From contig CAKZRR010000050.1 in NCBI GenBank assembly GCA_937146805.1, positions 1 to 40,915 on the forward strand: a stretch of 40,915 nucleotides of DNA, given 5' to 3'. Position 1 is the first letter of the stretch. The number at the start of each line of letters is the position of its first letter. Below are positions 15,651 to 24,239 of this stretch, in pieces. A program made the position numbers and the translations under genes. The notes under the pieces were generated by a model. That model saw only the letters and a list, made by a program, of their open reading frames with translations, was not told where the DNA came from and made no database searches. This DNA is from an uncultured Owenweeksia sp. Its GTDB lineage: Bacteria > Bacteroidota > Bacteroidia > Flavobacteriales > Schleiferiaceae.

Positions 15651-17954
15651 ATGAAACGATTAGTAATGTTAACCCTGTTCGCCTTATCACTAACTACTTT
15701 AAGTGCCCAAACCTGGGTGCAATGGCGTAGCGCACCTCCGGGCACTAGAATTTCCTCAATAGAAGGGTCAGTTGGTTTGGAAGAAGGAAATAAACTTACA
15801 GTAGCTTACAAAACAAGCGCTGGAATAGAGTTTCGATACTATAATGGATTTAGCTGGACTACAATGCCATCTATATCTGATAATAATGGGCCCGTAAAAC
15901 TAATTCGTTATCAAGGAAGCTTGTATTATTTAAGCTTTAGAAAACTTTGGAGGCTTGATGGTAAAATTTGGACCATGGTGTGGAGCGCGACCGGAAGTGA
16001 TTTAATGGACATGGAAGTTTACAATGGGCTGTTACTTTTAGCGGGAGGACGGAATATCGGTGTGCAATCTTATAATGGTCAGGTTGTTGGGAGTTTTACG
16101 TCATTGCCTGCAGCTTCGGATGTGTTAGATCTATATGTGAAAGGGACGGACTTATATGTTGCAACCAAACATAGTTTGCCATTACAGACAAATAGACTGC
16201 CTGGTTTGATTAAGTACGATGGAAACAATTGGTCCGATGCGGCTCGTTACTTACCGGCAACTGTTCCCCCGCTTTATTCTGGAGGAACGAAAACGATCTT
16301 TGAGTTAAAAGGAAAAATGTACGTGGTGGACACCAATGGAGTTGGTGAACTGTTAAATGATTCTATTATTCCTGTGGCTACTTTTCCGTTGAGCTTGGAT
16401 TTTTTTAGGCATGTAAAGTATGAGGCATTTGTTAAAAATGACACCGCCTATTTTGGCGAAGGTTATAGATCTTACTCAACGAGTTCAACCAACATTAAAG
16501 CATTTGATGGTAACTCTATTATTGTTTTTGCGGGTTCTCCATCAAAAATAGTATCCTTTGTTGGTTATCAAAATAGGGTTTTGGCCATGGGGGATGGGCT
16601 AAGGTCTATTCATATGATTTGGACACGAGCAAGTAACTTAGGTTCGCTTGATTTAGACCTGTTTTGGGATAAAAATCAAGACTGCCAATTGGACTCAGGA
16701 GACACTTTGGTGAATCTATTTGTTAGTTTAAACAATGGACAAGTTGTACTTACCAGCTCCCCCAATCAAGTAATACAACTAAAAGCAGGAACTTATACTA
16801 TTGATTCAATCTATTCTTTTTCAGCTTGGGGGCGTCATTTATTTAGAACATGCAACGTGCTCAATAGTTTTACTATAACTGCTGGTGCGAAAACTCTTGT
16901 AGAAATTCCATTCTCTTTAAGGCAGGTAGACGACTTGTCTGTTTCGTTAGTAAGCCATATGGGTTGGCGCTCGCTTTATGGGTTTCATCAACCGTATCAG
17001 GTTGTTTTAGAAAATGTAGGAAGTACTACTCAGCAAAACGTTACCTTAAACTTTAACTACAATCCTAACATGAGCTTAATAAGGCTTTCGCCTTCAGCAA
17101 CTTCAAGTGTTGCGGGTACAGCCAGTTGGAATATTGGGCAAATAAAATCGGGCGAAAGAATGTATTTTAATATTTGGTTAAGAGCCTTTATACCGTTTTC
17201 TTTAGGAGATAGCTTGTGTTTTACCGCGCATGTAGACAGCATTAACGATGTATATCCTCAAGACAATGCAGACAAGCTAATTCAAACCGTTGTTGGTGCT
17301 TACGACCCCAACGATAAGCAAGTTAGCGCCACTCGAGTTTTACCCAGCACCAAGCGGGTAGATTATCAAATAAATTTTCAAAATATGGGCACCGATACCG
17401 CCCATAAGGTAACAGTGGTAGATACGCTGGACTGGAGTTTACCGGTAAACAAAATATTTATCAACTCGGCCAGTCACCCGTACAGTTTTTCGGTAAAAGG
17501 AAACATACTAATATGGGAGTTTGATAACATTATGCTGCCCGATAGCGGAGCTGATTATGCAGGTAGTCAGGGTTATGTACGGTTTTCGGCAGGCATTAAC
17601 CCCAGTGTGGCAATAGGCGATACTATTGAAAACGATGCGGATATTTATTTTGATTACCAACCACCGGTGCCAACGCCCAAAGCTAAAACAGCTGTGGTAC
17701 AATGGATATCGTTACCCGAGATTGAAAACTGGGATGTACACATTTATCCAAACCCCGCTAAAGAGGTATTGAATATTAGAAATGGAGAAGCGGCTGATTT
17801 ATATTTTCAATTGTTTAATAGCACAGGTTTGTTGGTACAAGAGTTTAGCGTAAAGCAAAACCGAAAAGCCCAAATTGATTTGAACAGCTTAAGTGCGGGT
17901 GTATATATTTTAAAAACGAATAAAGCGAGTTATAAGGTTATAGTAAGCAATTAA
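15651..17954 (+). CDS. T9SS cargo protein with DPNDK-type domain and type A sorting signal
   Basis: A 767-residue exported protein. The signal peptide (MKRLVMLTLFALSLTTLSAQ) precedes about 320 residues of short repeated beta strands resembling a propeller-like reporter of measured quantities (recurrent V-x-x-Y-N-G-x-L/I motifs). An Ig-like segment and a DUF7619-like domain follow, beginning YDPNDK at about 551 and ending ENDADIYFDYQPP. The last ~70 residues are a T9SS type A sorting domain (IYPNPAKEVLNI...LFNSTG...LSAGVYILKT). It will cross the outer membrane by the type IX system, probably anchored to the surface. It follows the sigma/barrel pair by 30 nt, so operon 1 may control it. A 767/781-residue paralogue follows. 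Confidence 0.88.
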   Translation: MKRLVMLTLFALSLTTLSAQTWVQWRSAPPGTRISSIEGSVGLEEGNKLTVAYKTSAGIEFRYYNGFSWTTMPSISDNNGPVKLIRYQGSLYYLSFRKLWRLDGKIWTMVWSATGSDLMDMEVYNGLLLLAGGRNIGVQSYNGQVVGSFTSLPAASDVLDLYVKGTDLYVATKHSLPLQTNRLPGLIKYDGNNWSDAARYLPATVPPLYSGGTKTIFELKGKMYVVDTNGVGELLNDSIIPVATFPLSLDFFRHVKYEAFVKNDTAYFGEGYRSYSTSSTNIKAFDGNSIIVFAGSPSKIVSFVGYQNRVLAMGDGLRSIHMIWTRASNLGSLDLDLFWDKNQDCQLDSGDTLVNLFVSLNNGQVVLTSSPNQVIQLKAGTYTIDSIYSFSAWGRHLFRTCNVLNSFTITAGAKTLVEIPFSLRQVDDLSVSLVSHMGWRSLYGFHQPYQVVLENVGSTTQQNVTLNFNYNPNMSLIRLSPSATSSVAGTASWNIGQIKSGERMYFNIWLRAFIPFSLGDSLCFTAHVDSINDVYPQDNADKLIQTVVGAYDPNDKQVSATRVLPSTKRVDYQINFQNMGTDTAHKVTVVDTLDWSLPVNKIFINSASHPYSFSVKGNILIWEFDNIMLPDSGADYAGSQGYVRFSAGINPSVAIGDTIENDADIYFDYQPPVPTPKAKTAVVQWISLPEIENWDVHIYPNPAKEVLNIRNGEAADLYFQLFNSTGLLVQEFSVKQNRKAQIDLNSLSAGVYILKTNKASYKVIVSN
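17745..17954 (+). repeat. T9SS sorting-domain module, copy 1 of a near-identical pair (copy 2 at 20410-20619)
   Basis: The final 210 nt of the cargo gene at 15,651 and of its paralogue (20410-20619) have the same length. By my manual count they differ at 15 positions (about 93% identical), while the rest of the two genes is much more diverged. This pattern suggests recent gene conversion or domain shuffling of the 70-residue sorting module. Confidence 0.85.
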
Positions 17955-17979
17955 AAATTTTTCCTCCTCAATTCAAAAT

Positions 17980-18010
17980 CCACTTGGGTAGTACCTGGGT
18001 GGTTTTTTTT
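17980..18010 (+). terminator. Intrinsic terminator after T9SS cargo gene 1
   Basis: CCACTTGGGT at 17980-17989 pairs (with three wobble pairs) with ACCTGGGTGG at 17993-18002 around a 3-nt AGT loop. It is followed by eight T residues at 18003-18010. It ends the first sigma operon and separates the second cargo gene. Confidence 0.8.
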
Positions 18011-18057
18011 GTGCCTATAAATTAGAAGAAAGGCGGAAAAACTATGAATTATGTCTT

Positions 18058-18195
18058 ATTGAGTTTACGGAGCCCAACGCAGAATCAAGTTTAGCAATAG
18101 GGCAGTTTTGAGGAAAGGAACTTCGTTATTTAAAAATCAATAAATCAACGTGTTAACGGTTGATAACGAATGGCTAGCCCCATTGAGTTTACGGA
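18058..18195. repeat. 14-bp direct repeat pair in spacer before the second cargo gene
   Basis: ATTGAGTTTACGGA occurs exactly at 18058-18071 and again at 18182-18195, 124 bp apart, in an otherwise gene-free 319-bp spacer. Copies of this length and AT/GC composition could be paired operator sites, or remnants of a small mobile element. AACGTGTT also recurs near 18146 and 18218. Confidence 0.5.
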
Positions 18196-18273
18196 AACTA
18201 ATTGCGTAGGAAATAACGTGTTTTTTAAAAATTAAAAGCCTAATTATGCTATTCAATCCTAAATAAATAAAAG

Positions 18274-20619
18274 ATGAAAACATCATTAAGAAAAAAAATG
18301 GGGGTCGTTATCATGGCGTCCATATTAAGCATCACTAGTTTTGGACAAGTATTTCAAAAAGTTGGAAATGGCCTAAGCACTTCTTCAAGTTACACATTTG
18401 GCGAAAAGGCCATAACAGTTAATGGGGAGGTTTACGTAGGCTACGAAAATAGCAGCACCAATAATAGCATAGTTGAACGTTGGGATGGCCTGGCTTGGCA
18501 TCAATATCCAAAGATTAAATACAGCACTATTTTGGATATTGAAGTGTATAACAATGATTTGTATGTAGCCGCTAGAAATTACATTACCGGAGCAAACGTA
18601 TATAAGTTTGATGGAACTAACTGGGTGCCTATATTTTCGAACCTATCGGGAGCAGTTAACAGCCTTGAAGTACACAACGGTGTATTGCTATGTGGAGGGT
18701 CGTTTACCGAAGGCACTTCCTTGGCAAAAAACTTAGTAGGTTACAATGGGAGCTCAATATCTACTTACCCGCCATTAGACCAAACGGATAGTATCCAAAA
18801 CATTAGTATTATAAATAATGAAATTTGGATTTCAGGGCAATTGGGGGGTTACTCTTCTAGCGATACGGTTCAGGTTAAAAAATTGGCCGGAGGAACCAAC
18901 TGGGTGCACCCTGCCATAGCACACAACCCACCTACGGCATGGTCTTATGGGCATTTAGTTTTTCAGTATAATAATAAGGTGTACAGCAGTGAATCTGGAG
19001 GCTTGTATGAAATAAGAAATGACACAGCTCATTTTATTTCAAGTGTTTCGGCAAACTCTGTTGCCGAGCAAAATGGCAATATCTATATGGCCCAACGCTG
19101 GGGAAACCAAAGTTTATATCTTTTTGACGGGACTTCAGTTGTACAAGTTTTAGGTGCCCCTAAACTGGTTCGAGCAGTCACTAATGCAAACAACCTATTG
19201 TACGGAGTTTTTTCTGACACAGGCAAAGTAAACGGCTTGGACTACAGGCATGTCTTTAAAGGCAGCCCCTCCTACGGAATGATGCATGGAAAAACGTTTG
19301 TGGACAACAATGGTAACTGTACTTATGAAGCGAGTGTGGATGAGCCGACACGCATGATGAGAATAAGTTGAACTTCAGGCGCTCCATTAAATTTTAGCTC
19401 AGATTTTTATGGAGACTACCAAGTGGGTTTAAGCCCGGGCACCTACACCTTTGCTCAAGGCAAATCGTATGTTGCTTTAAATAAATACTTAGTACCAGAT
19501 TGTATAGTAGCAGGTACCACTGTAATAGTCGCAAACCAATCAATCCAAAAAGATTTTGTGCTTAAGCATGATGGTACTTTAGACATTGAGTCGAGCATTA
19601 AGGCCTACCGAGGTAATAGGGCGCGACAAGGTTTTACAGAGTATTATAAGTTGAAAGTAAAAAACCCAGGAACAGATGTAAATGTTCCAGTTACACTCAC
19701 ACTTACCACTCCTTCAACCGTTACACTGGTAAACAGTATTCCTGTGGTATCTGGTGTTAGCGGTAATGTCTACACCTATTCTTTTCCTAGTATAGCAGAG
19801 CGCGAAGAGTTTGAGGTGACTTTACAGTTTAAGATAAACCGCAATCAAAACCCAATTGGAAGTTATATTGAGTATTATACTGCAGTTAGCGCAGGCATTA
19901 GCGATCAAAACATTACTAACAATTATGATACTTTAAGACTTAAGGTTGTTGCAGCTTGCGATCCAAATGATAAAACACCGAGTTTAGATTCTTCACTTAT
20001 AGGTTTGTCCTCATTAGACTATCATATACGTTTTCAAAATACAGGTACAGATACGGCATACACAGTGGTTATAGCAGATACCCTGGAAAGTTATTTAAAA
20101 GTAGAGGAGTTAAGTATTAATGATGCTAGCCATACTTATGATTTTAAGGTGGTGGATGGTAACATTTTGGTTTGGACTTTTAATAATATACTGCTACCCG
20201 ATAGCGGAGCTAACCAAATAGGAAGTCAGGGTTATGTTGACTTTACTATTGGCGTAGATAACACGCTTCCTGAAGGCGCGATTATAGATAATGATGCCGA
20301 GATTTATTTTGATTACCAGCCAGCTGTTCATACTAACCATGCTAAAACGGCTATTGTAAAGTGGTTATCAAATAAAGAAACCGCAACACCAAAGATAAAT
20401 TTACAAGTCTATCCAAACCCCGCTAAAGAGGTACTAAATATCAAAAATGGAGAAGCGGCTGATTTATATTTTCAATTGTTTAATAGCACAGGTTTTTTGG
20501 TACAAGAGTTTAGCGTAAAGCAAAATGAAGAAGCTCAAATTGATTTGAACAGCTTGAGTGCGGGTGTATATATTTTAAAAACGAATAAGGCGAGCTATAA
20601 AGTTATAGTAAGCGATTAA
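18274..20619 (+). pseudogene. T9SS cargo protein paralogue with an in-frame TGA
   Basis: Translation from the ATG at 18274 (signal peptide GVVIMASILSITSFGQ) stops at a TGA at 19369-19371. The same reading frame continues openly for another 415 codons to a natural TAA at 20619. Together they make a 781-codon protein with the architecture of the preceding gene. It has a propeller-like front (repeated VYxFDGTNW-type motifs), then a region around GSPSYGMMHGKTFVDNNGNC, the DPNDK domain with NDAEIYFDYQPA, and the type A sorting domain. TGG to TGA at codon 366 is the simplest explanation: a pseudogene, a phase-variable or conditional stop, or a sequencing error. If translated separately, the 3' half would lack a signal peptide. 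It is separated from gene 1 by a terminator and probably has its own promoter. Confidence 0.85.
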
Positions 20620-20643
20620 GGAATACTTTGCTCTTAGATTCAG

Positions 20644-20676
20644 AACCCACCCAAGGCACGCTTGGGCGGGTTTTTT
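20644..20676 (+). terminator. Intrinsic terminator after the second cargo gene
   Basis: AACCCACCCAAG at 20644-20655 pairs with CTTGGGCGGGTT starting at 20661 across the loop GCACG, with one A/C mismatch. It is followed by a T run (20671-20676). A strong terminator 25 nt after the stop codon. Confidence 0.88.
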
Positions 20677-20683
20677 GTTTAAA

Positions 20684-20871
20684 AAAGGCAACCATTTGGT
20701 TTTAAAACGTCTATTAGGCAAGTAGCAAAAGGACTTAAAACTAAAACATAAAAGTAAATACCTAGACGGGCTAGGTGTACCCCTAAGGTTTAGGTCCGGG
20801 TATTTTTGCTTTCTAAAAGTCCTCTTCTCAGAGATATTTGGAAAGTGTTTAGTGCTTATTTTATTGTTACT
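20684..20871 (+). other. Hairpin-rich spacer between two terminators (possible small RNA)
   Basis: This stretch contains ACCTAG/CTAGGT (20760-20765 and 20771-20776, 5-nt loop). A second foldback follows, TACCC at 20778-20782 with GGGTA at 20798-20802 plus inner CTAA/TTAG pairing, then TTTTT at 20803-20807. With terminators on both sides it could be a short transcript, an attenuator, or leader debris. I found no protein of interest in it. A 62-codon frame from 20806 crosses the next terminator and is not convincing. Confidence 0.4.
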
Positions 20872-20904
20872 ACCCGAGTTGTGCTAAGCAGCTCGGGTTT
20901 TTTT
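20872..20904 (+). terminator. Intrinsic terminator upstream of sigma operon 2
   Basis: ACCCGAGTTGT (20872-20882) pairs with GCAGCTCGGGT (20888-20898), mostly Watson-Crick with two G-T pairs, around GCTAA. A run of T residues follows to 20904. It lies 109 bp before the sigma start and ends no visible gene, so it would end an unannotated RNA, or attenuate a longer leader. Confidence 0.75.
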
Positions 20905-20963
20905 GTGTCTGAATATCAGTTAAATAAGAAAAAAATTAAAATAAATTTTAGCATCAGGCAACC

Positions 20964-20971
20964 TATCTTTG
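20964..20971 (+). promoter_or_regulatory. -7 element (TATCTTTG) for ECF operon 2
   Basis: TATCTTTG is a perfect TAnnTTTG match, 41 bp before the sigma ATG and downstream of the preceding terminator. The AT-rich sequence upstream has no clear TTTG at -33. Confidence 0.7.
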
Positions 20972-21012
20972 TGCGGTGCTTGTCATTAAGGTAACAAGCT
21001 ATTTATCAAACC

Positions 21013-21576
21013 ATGGCAAAACTGTTCCGCTTACCTACAACCGATCAACGCTTAGCCAAGCAGTGCCGTAAAGGCAATGCAGCAGCACAGCGTGAGTTGT
21101 ACGATAAGTATGCGGGGCAAATGTTGAGTGTAAGCAGGCGCTATGTGCGCAGTGTAGAGGATGGCGAAGAAGTAATTTCGAATGCATTTATTAAAGTGTT
21201 TGCCAAAATTGACCAATACAGCGGAGAGGGCGCTTTAGGCGGATGGATAAGAAGAATTGTGGTAAATGAATCATTAAACTTTATCCGTTATCAAAAAAAC
21301 CTTTTTGTGGAGGCAGACGAGGAAAACTTAAGCGAAATAAGCCATGCGGATGTAGATGAACAAAATGATGCCGAGCACCTAATGCAAATGGTAAGTGGTT
21401 TACCTACCGGCTACCGTACCGTTTTTAACCTTTATGGTATCGAGGGCTACACGCATAAGGAGATAGGAGAAATGCTGGGAATTTCAGAGAACACCTCTAA
21501 ATCACAGCTAAGCAAAGCACGCAAAATGTTGCAAAAGCAATTAGGCGAAAACGAACTTTTATACAAAGAACAATGA
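21013..21576 (+). CDS. ECF sigma-70 factor (operon 2)
   Basis: A 187-residue sigma factor. Region 2 spans YDKYAGQMLSVSRRYV through GEEVISNAFIKVFAKIDQY and GGWIRRIVVNESLNFIRY. Region 4 is VFNLYGIEGYTHKEIGEMLG with SKSQLSKARKMLQKQL. It is paralogous to the sigma factor at 13,717, which has a similar length and shares IEGYTHKE. The ATG follows a good -7 element. The stop overlaps the next gene's ATG by 4 nt (ATGA), coupling it to the membrane partner. Expected role: activation of its own operon in response to an envelope cue. The terminators upstream insulate it from the cargo genes. Confidence 0.9.
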   Translation: MAKLFRLPTTDQRLAKQCRKGNAAAQRELYDKYAGQMLSVSRRYVRSVEDGEEVISNAFIKVFAKIDQYSGEGALGGWIRRIVVNESLNFIRYQKNLFVEADEENLSEISHADVDEQNDAEHLMQMVSGLPTGYRTVFNLYGIEGYTHKEIGEMLGISENTSKSQLSKARKMLQKQLGENELLYKEQ

Positions 21577-22313
21577 GCAAGAAACACCCCATAGACGAGT
21601 ATTTTAAAAAAGGAGTTTCGGAGCACAGCACCAAGCCATCGGCAGCGGTGTGGGATAAAATTGAGGCCGCTAATAATGGTGGAAACTCCAAAAAAGCAGG
21701 TTGGTATTTATTGCGCGTAGCGGTACTCACGCTTTTTATGAGCCTTAGCAGTTTAACGTTTTTTAATACCAGTGGCCTGGATGAACTGAAGTTTGATGAA
21801 AATACGGTGTTGCGTACTGGGCCAGAAACTAAAAAGAAGAAAGAGGTAAAACCAGCTAGCAAAACTGAAAAAGGAAAAACTCAAAATAAAGAGGTAAAAC
21901 CTAAAACAAAGACAACAAAAAAACAAGTACCCATTTTGCGCCAGCAGTTGCCTAATAAAATGCCCATTTTGGTAAACAATGATGGGGCGGCTGTAAGCAA
22001 GGAGGTGCCAGTAGTAGATGAAAATAAGCTAGCAGAGCAAGAAGGAGACAACGATATAGCCACGGCAGATGTGGTATTAGAAAACGTACCAGATGATTTT
22101 GTGGTACGCTTAAAATTCAAGTTAAAAAACCCTAATACGGTAAGGGCTTTTGAGCAAGCACAACCAGAGGAAGAAAAGAAAGCCTTCAAAGAAAAACTAT
22201 ATGCTTATGCCAATAGTCAGATAAATAATGTGCGTAGCGGAAAACCTTTGGAGTTACCAAAAACAGGTAAGCCGCGCATAGAAATTTCGCCTAAAAAATT
22301 ATTCAACAACTAA
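21573..22313 (+). CDS. Single-pass membrane anti-sigma candidate
   Basis: A 246-residue protein with about 45 cytoplasmic residues carrying STKPSAAVWDKIEAA. This motif (P-x-x-x-W-x-x-I) closely parallels the N-terminus of the barrel protein at 14,262. One transmembrane helix follows (WYLLRVAVLTLFMSLSSLTF, about 49-68). The C-terminal region is Lys/Glu-rich then basic, with a conserved-looking segment (DDFVVRLKFKLKNPNTVRAFEQ) but no barrel. It starts inside the sigma stop codon. I infer it holds the sigma factor at the inner membrane. No zinc-binding or RseA-type motif is present, so this rests on context and the shared N-terminus. Signal transfer would be by the two exported partners encoded downstream. 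Confidence 0.75.
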   Translation: MSKKHPIDEYFKKGVSEHSTKPSAAVWDKIEAANNGGNSKKAGWYLLRVAVLTLFMSLSSLTFFNTSGLDELKFDENTVLRTGPETKKKKEVKPASKTEKGKTQNKEVKPKTKTTKKQVPILRQQLPNKMPILVNNDGAAVSKEVPVVDENKLAEQEGDNDIATADVVLENVPDDFVVRLKFKLKNPNTVRAFEQAQPEEEKKAFKEKLYAYANSQINNVRSGKPLELPKTGKPRIEISPKKLFNN

Positions 22314-22324
22314 AACCGATTAAA

Positions 22325-22774
22325 ATGAAAAAGATACTAATGAGCCTTTGCTTGGCCTTAATGTGTAGCGGTGCTGCTTTTGCGCAGCAATCGGATAGCG
22401 CAGCCACCAACAAACAGAAAATGGCAGAACTGGAAAAATCGCTGGATGAAATAACAGAATCTACGATGGAGCTATTGAATAAGCTTAAAAATAAAGTGGT
22501 AGAGACTACAGCCGAAAAGGAAGATTTAAGCGATGAAGAAGTAGCTGATTTACAGGAAAAAATTTCGCGCGAAAGCGAACAGTATGCCGCCAAAATGGAG
22601 GCTTGGGCAGAAAAGATGGAAGCTTGGGCAGAAGAAAAACAACCTGAAGCAGAGGCTACAGCCAAGGAGGTAGAGAAACACATGGAAGAATGGGCTGTAG
22701 AATTTGCTAAAACCATGGAGGAGTGGGCAGCTGATTTTGAAAAGAAGTACAACGAAGCGAAAGAAGAAAAGTAG
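22325..22774 (+). CDS. Exported coiled-coil protein with MEAW repeats
   Basis: A 149-residue protein with a Sec signal peptide (MKKILMSLCLALMCSGAAFA) and an entirely helical, highly charged mature part. A repeated octad-like motif containing M-E-A-W (KMEAWAEKMEAWAEEKQ, near 90-105, and later variants MEEWAVEF, MEEWAADF) dominates the second half. The same MEAW repeat recurs in the next protein. The tryptophan in each repeat gives a regular stripe suited to helix packing. No enzyme motif. Likely periplasmic spacer or partner of the coiled-coil/barrel protein. It starts 12 nt after the anti-sigma candidate stop, so same operon. Confidence 0.78.
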   Translation: MKKILMSLCLALMCSGAAFAQQSDSAATNKQKMAELEKSLDEITESTMELLNKLKNKVVETTAEKEDLSDEEVADLQEKISRESEQYAAKMEAWAEKMEAWAEEKQPEAEATAKEVEKHMEEWAVEFAKTMEEWAADFEKKYNEAKEEK

Positions 22775-22831
22775 CTTAATAAAACAGAAAGAGGTCAAAG
22801 AAATAAGTCTAAAAAATATTAAACAATAAGT

Positions 22832-24130
22832 ATGAAAAAGTTAGTAGCATCCGCAGTATTAGCGGCAGTTAGTTTAGCGGCTTGGGCACAGCCTACCACT
22901 AAAACAGAAGAAGTAGAGATTGTAATTGATGGCTCTAAAGTGGTGATTGAATCAGGAGATTTAGCGCAGTTATCGGAGTTAGATTTAAACGGAATGATTG
23001 AAGAAATTACACGCTATAGTGTAAAAATACAGACCGAAAGAAAAGCGCTACTTGCTAAAGTGGCCAAGGCCGAAACGGAAGGTGATATTAGTGCCGAGCA
23101 GGCTGAAGAAATGCGCGAAATGATTGAGGAGCGTACCGAAGAGAATGTAGAAATGCTGGCAGAGGTAATGGAAAGCTGGGGCGAGGCACAATCGGCCAGA
23201 ATGGAAGCTTGGGAAGAACAGTACGAAATGCAAATGGAAGCTTGGGAAGAGCAATACGAGGCGCAGGCCGAACAGGGAAACTTTAATGTGCCACCCTTAC
23301 CGCCATTACCCCCTTTACCTCCAGCACCAGCTAATGATGAAGATAGCACAGAGGCGGGATCTCGTATAATTATTAGCGATAAAGGAATTGAAATAAAAGA
23401 AGGTAAGGACGGGGACGAACCATTCGCCCTCCGCTTTAATACCGAAGAAGAGAACGACACTACTGAAAATGATGGGCCAAGTGATGAGAACAAAAAGATT
23501 AGCAGCCATGAGGGCTACACGGACTGGAGTTTAGGTTTTAATACCATGTTAGCTGGAGGGAGTGATTTTATAAATGATGGTCCGCAAGAGCTGAACTTTT
23601 TTCGCTCTAACGAATGGAACATTGGTTTTGGCGGTAAACAACGTATAGGATCACCGTATAGCAAGTTTTACTTTAGATATGGGGGTGAGTTTAGTTTTCA
23701 CGATTTTAAGTTAATTGATGAAAATGTAATGATGCCTACCGATAGTAACATAGTTTTTAGAGAAGATACCGTGAATAAAATAGGAAGTTCGAAATATAAA
23801 ATTGCCTATTTTAATATTCCCATTATGTTTCAATTAGATTTTAGCGAAGTAGGTGATATGGACGAATCTTTTACTGTTGGTGTTGGAGGATATGTAGGAG
23901 TACGTTTAAACGCTAAGCGCTTATTGGAGTATGAAACGGCTAACTTTAATCATGTAGAAGAAAAAGTAAAAGATGACTTTTTTACACAACAATTTCGCTA
24001 CGGTTTAATGGCGCAAGTAGGCTTTGATAGCTTTAAAATTACCGCCAAGTACGATTTAAACAATTACTTTAAGGAAGGCAAGGGGCCCGATTACCAAATG
24101 GCCTCAATCACCATTGGTTGGGTATTGTAA
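22832..24130 (+). CDS. Coiled-coil linked outer-membrane beta-barrel protein
   Basis: A 432-residue exported protein: a signal peptide (MKKLVASAVLAAVSLAAWAQ), then a helical region to about residue 150 that ends in MEAWEEQYEMQMEAWEEQYE. A proline hinge follows (VPPLPPLPPLPPAPA), then a charged linker and a C-terminal barrel of the PorT/OMP_b-brl type (from YTDWSLGFNTMLAGGSDF to the last strand ASITIGWVL). The helical part resembles that of the protein just before it. Arranged as sigma, anti-sigma, coiled coil, coiled-coil/barrel, it is the split counterpart of the fused barrel at 14,262. It likely spans the envelope and relays an outer-membrane or extracellular cue. A strong terminator follows. 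Confidence 0.82.
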   Translation: MKKLVASAVLAAVSLAAWAQPTTKTEEVEIVIDGSKVVIESGDLAQLSELDLNGMIEEITRYSVKIQTERKALLAKVAKAETEGDISAEQAEEMREMIEERTEENVEMLAEVMESWGEAQSARMEAWEEQYEMQMEAWEEQYEAQAEQGNFNVPPLPPLPPLPPAPANDEDSTEAGSRIIISDKGIEIKEGKDGDEPFALRFNTEEENDTTENDGPSDENKKISSHEGYTDWSLGFNTMLAGGSDFINDGPQELNFFRSNEWNIGFGGKQRIGSPYSKFYFRYGGEFSFHDFKLIDENVMMPTDSNIVFREDTVNKIGSSKYKIAYFNIPIMFQLDFSEVGDMDESFTVGVGGYVGVRLNAKRLLEYETANFNHVEEKVKDDFFTQQFRYGLMAQVGFDSFKITAKYDLNNYFKEGKGPDYQMASITIGWVL

Positions 24131-24155
24131 ACGAACCTCTTTTTTTAAATAGCGC

Positions 24156-24191
24156 AGTCCTCAGTAATTTAGTTTACTGGGGGCTTTTTTT
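24156..24191 (+). terminator. Intrinsic terminator of sigma operon 2
   Basis: AGTCCTCAGTAA (24156-24167) pairs with TTACTGGGGGCT (24174-24185) in a 12-bp stem including G-T pairs, followed by a run of T residues to 24191. Confidence 0.85.
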
Positions 24192-24239
24192 ATCAGTTAG
24201 TTATAATATTGCGGTAGGTTAAATAAGCATAAAGTATCC

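Noticed and set aside
19369-19371. TGA as a selenocysteine codon
   Set aside because: The site is in a beta-rich cargo protein with no redox motif around it, the paralogue has no Cys or Sec at this position that I can align, and I see no SECIS-like stem that would stand out. A nonsense mutation or error is simpler.
20806-20994. 62-codon ORF in the spacer before sigma operon 2
   Set aside because: It runs through a strong terminator hairpin and the sigma promoter and has no recognisable features.
23014-23493. Long antisense ORF within the coiled-coil/barrel gene
   Set aside because: It is a low-complexity Ser-rich shadow of the opposite-strand Glu/Ala-rich coding sequence, with no domain and no promoter.
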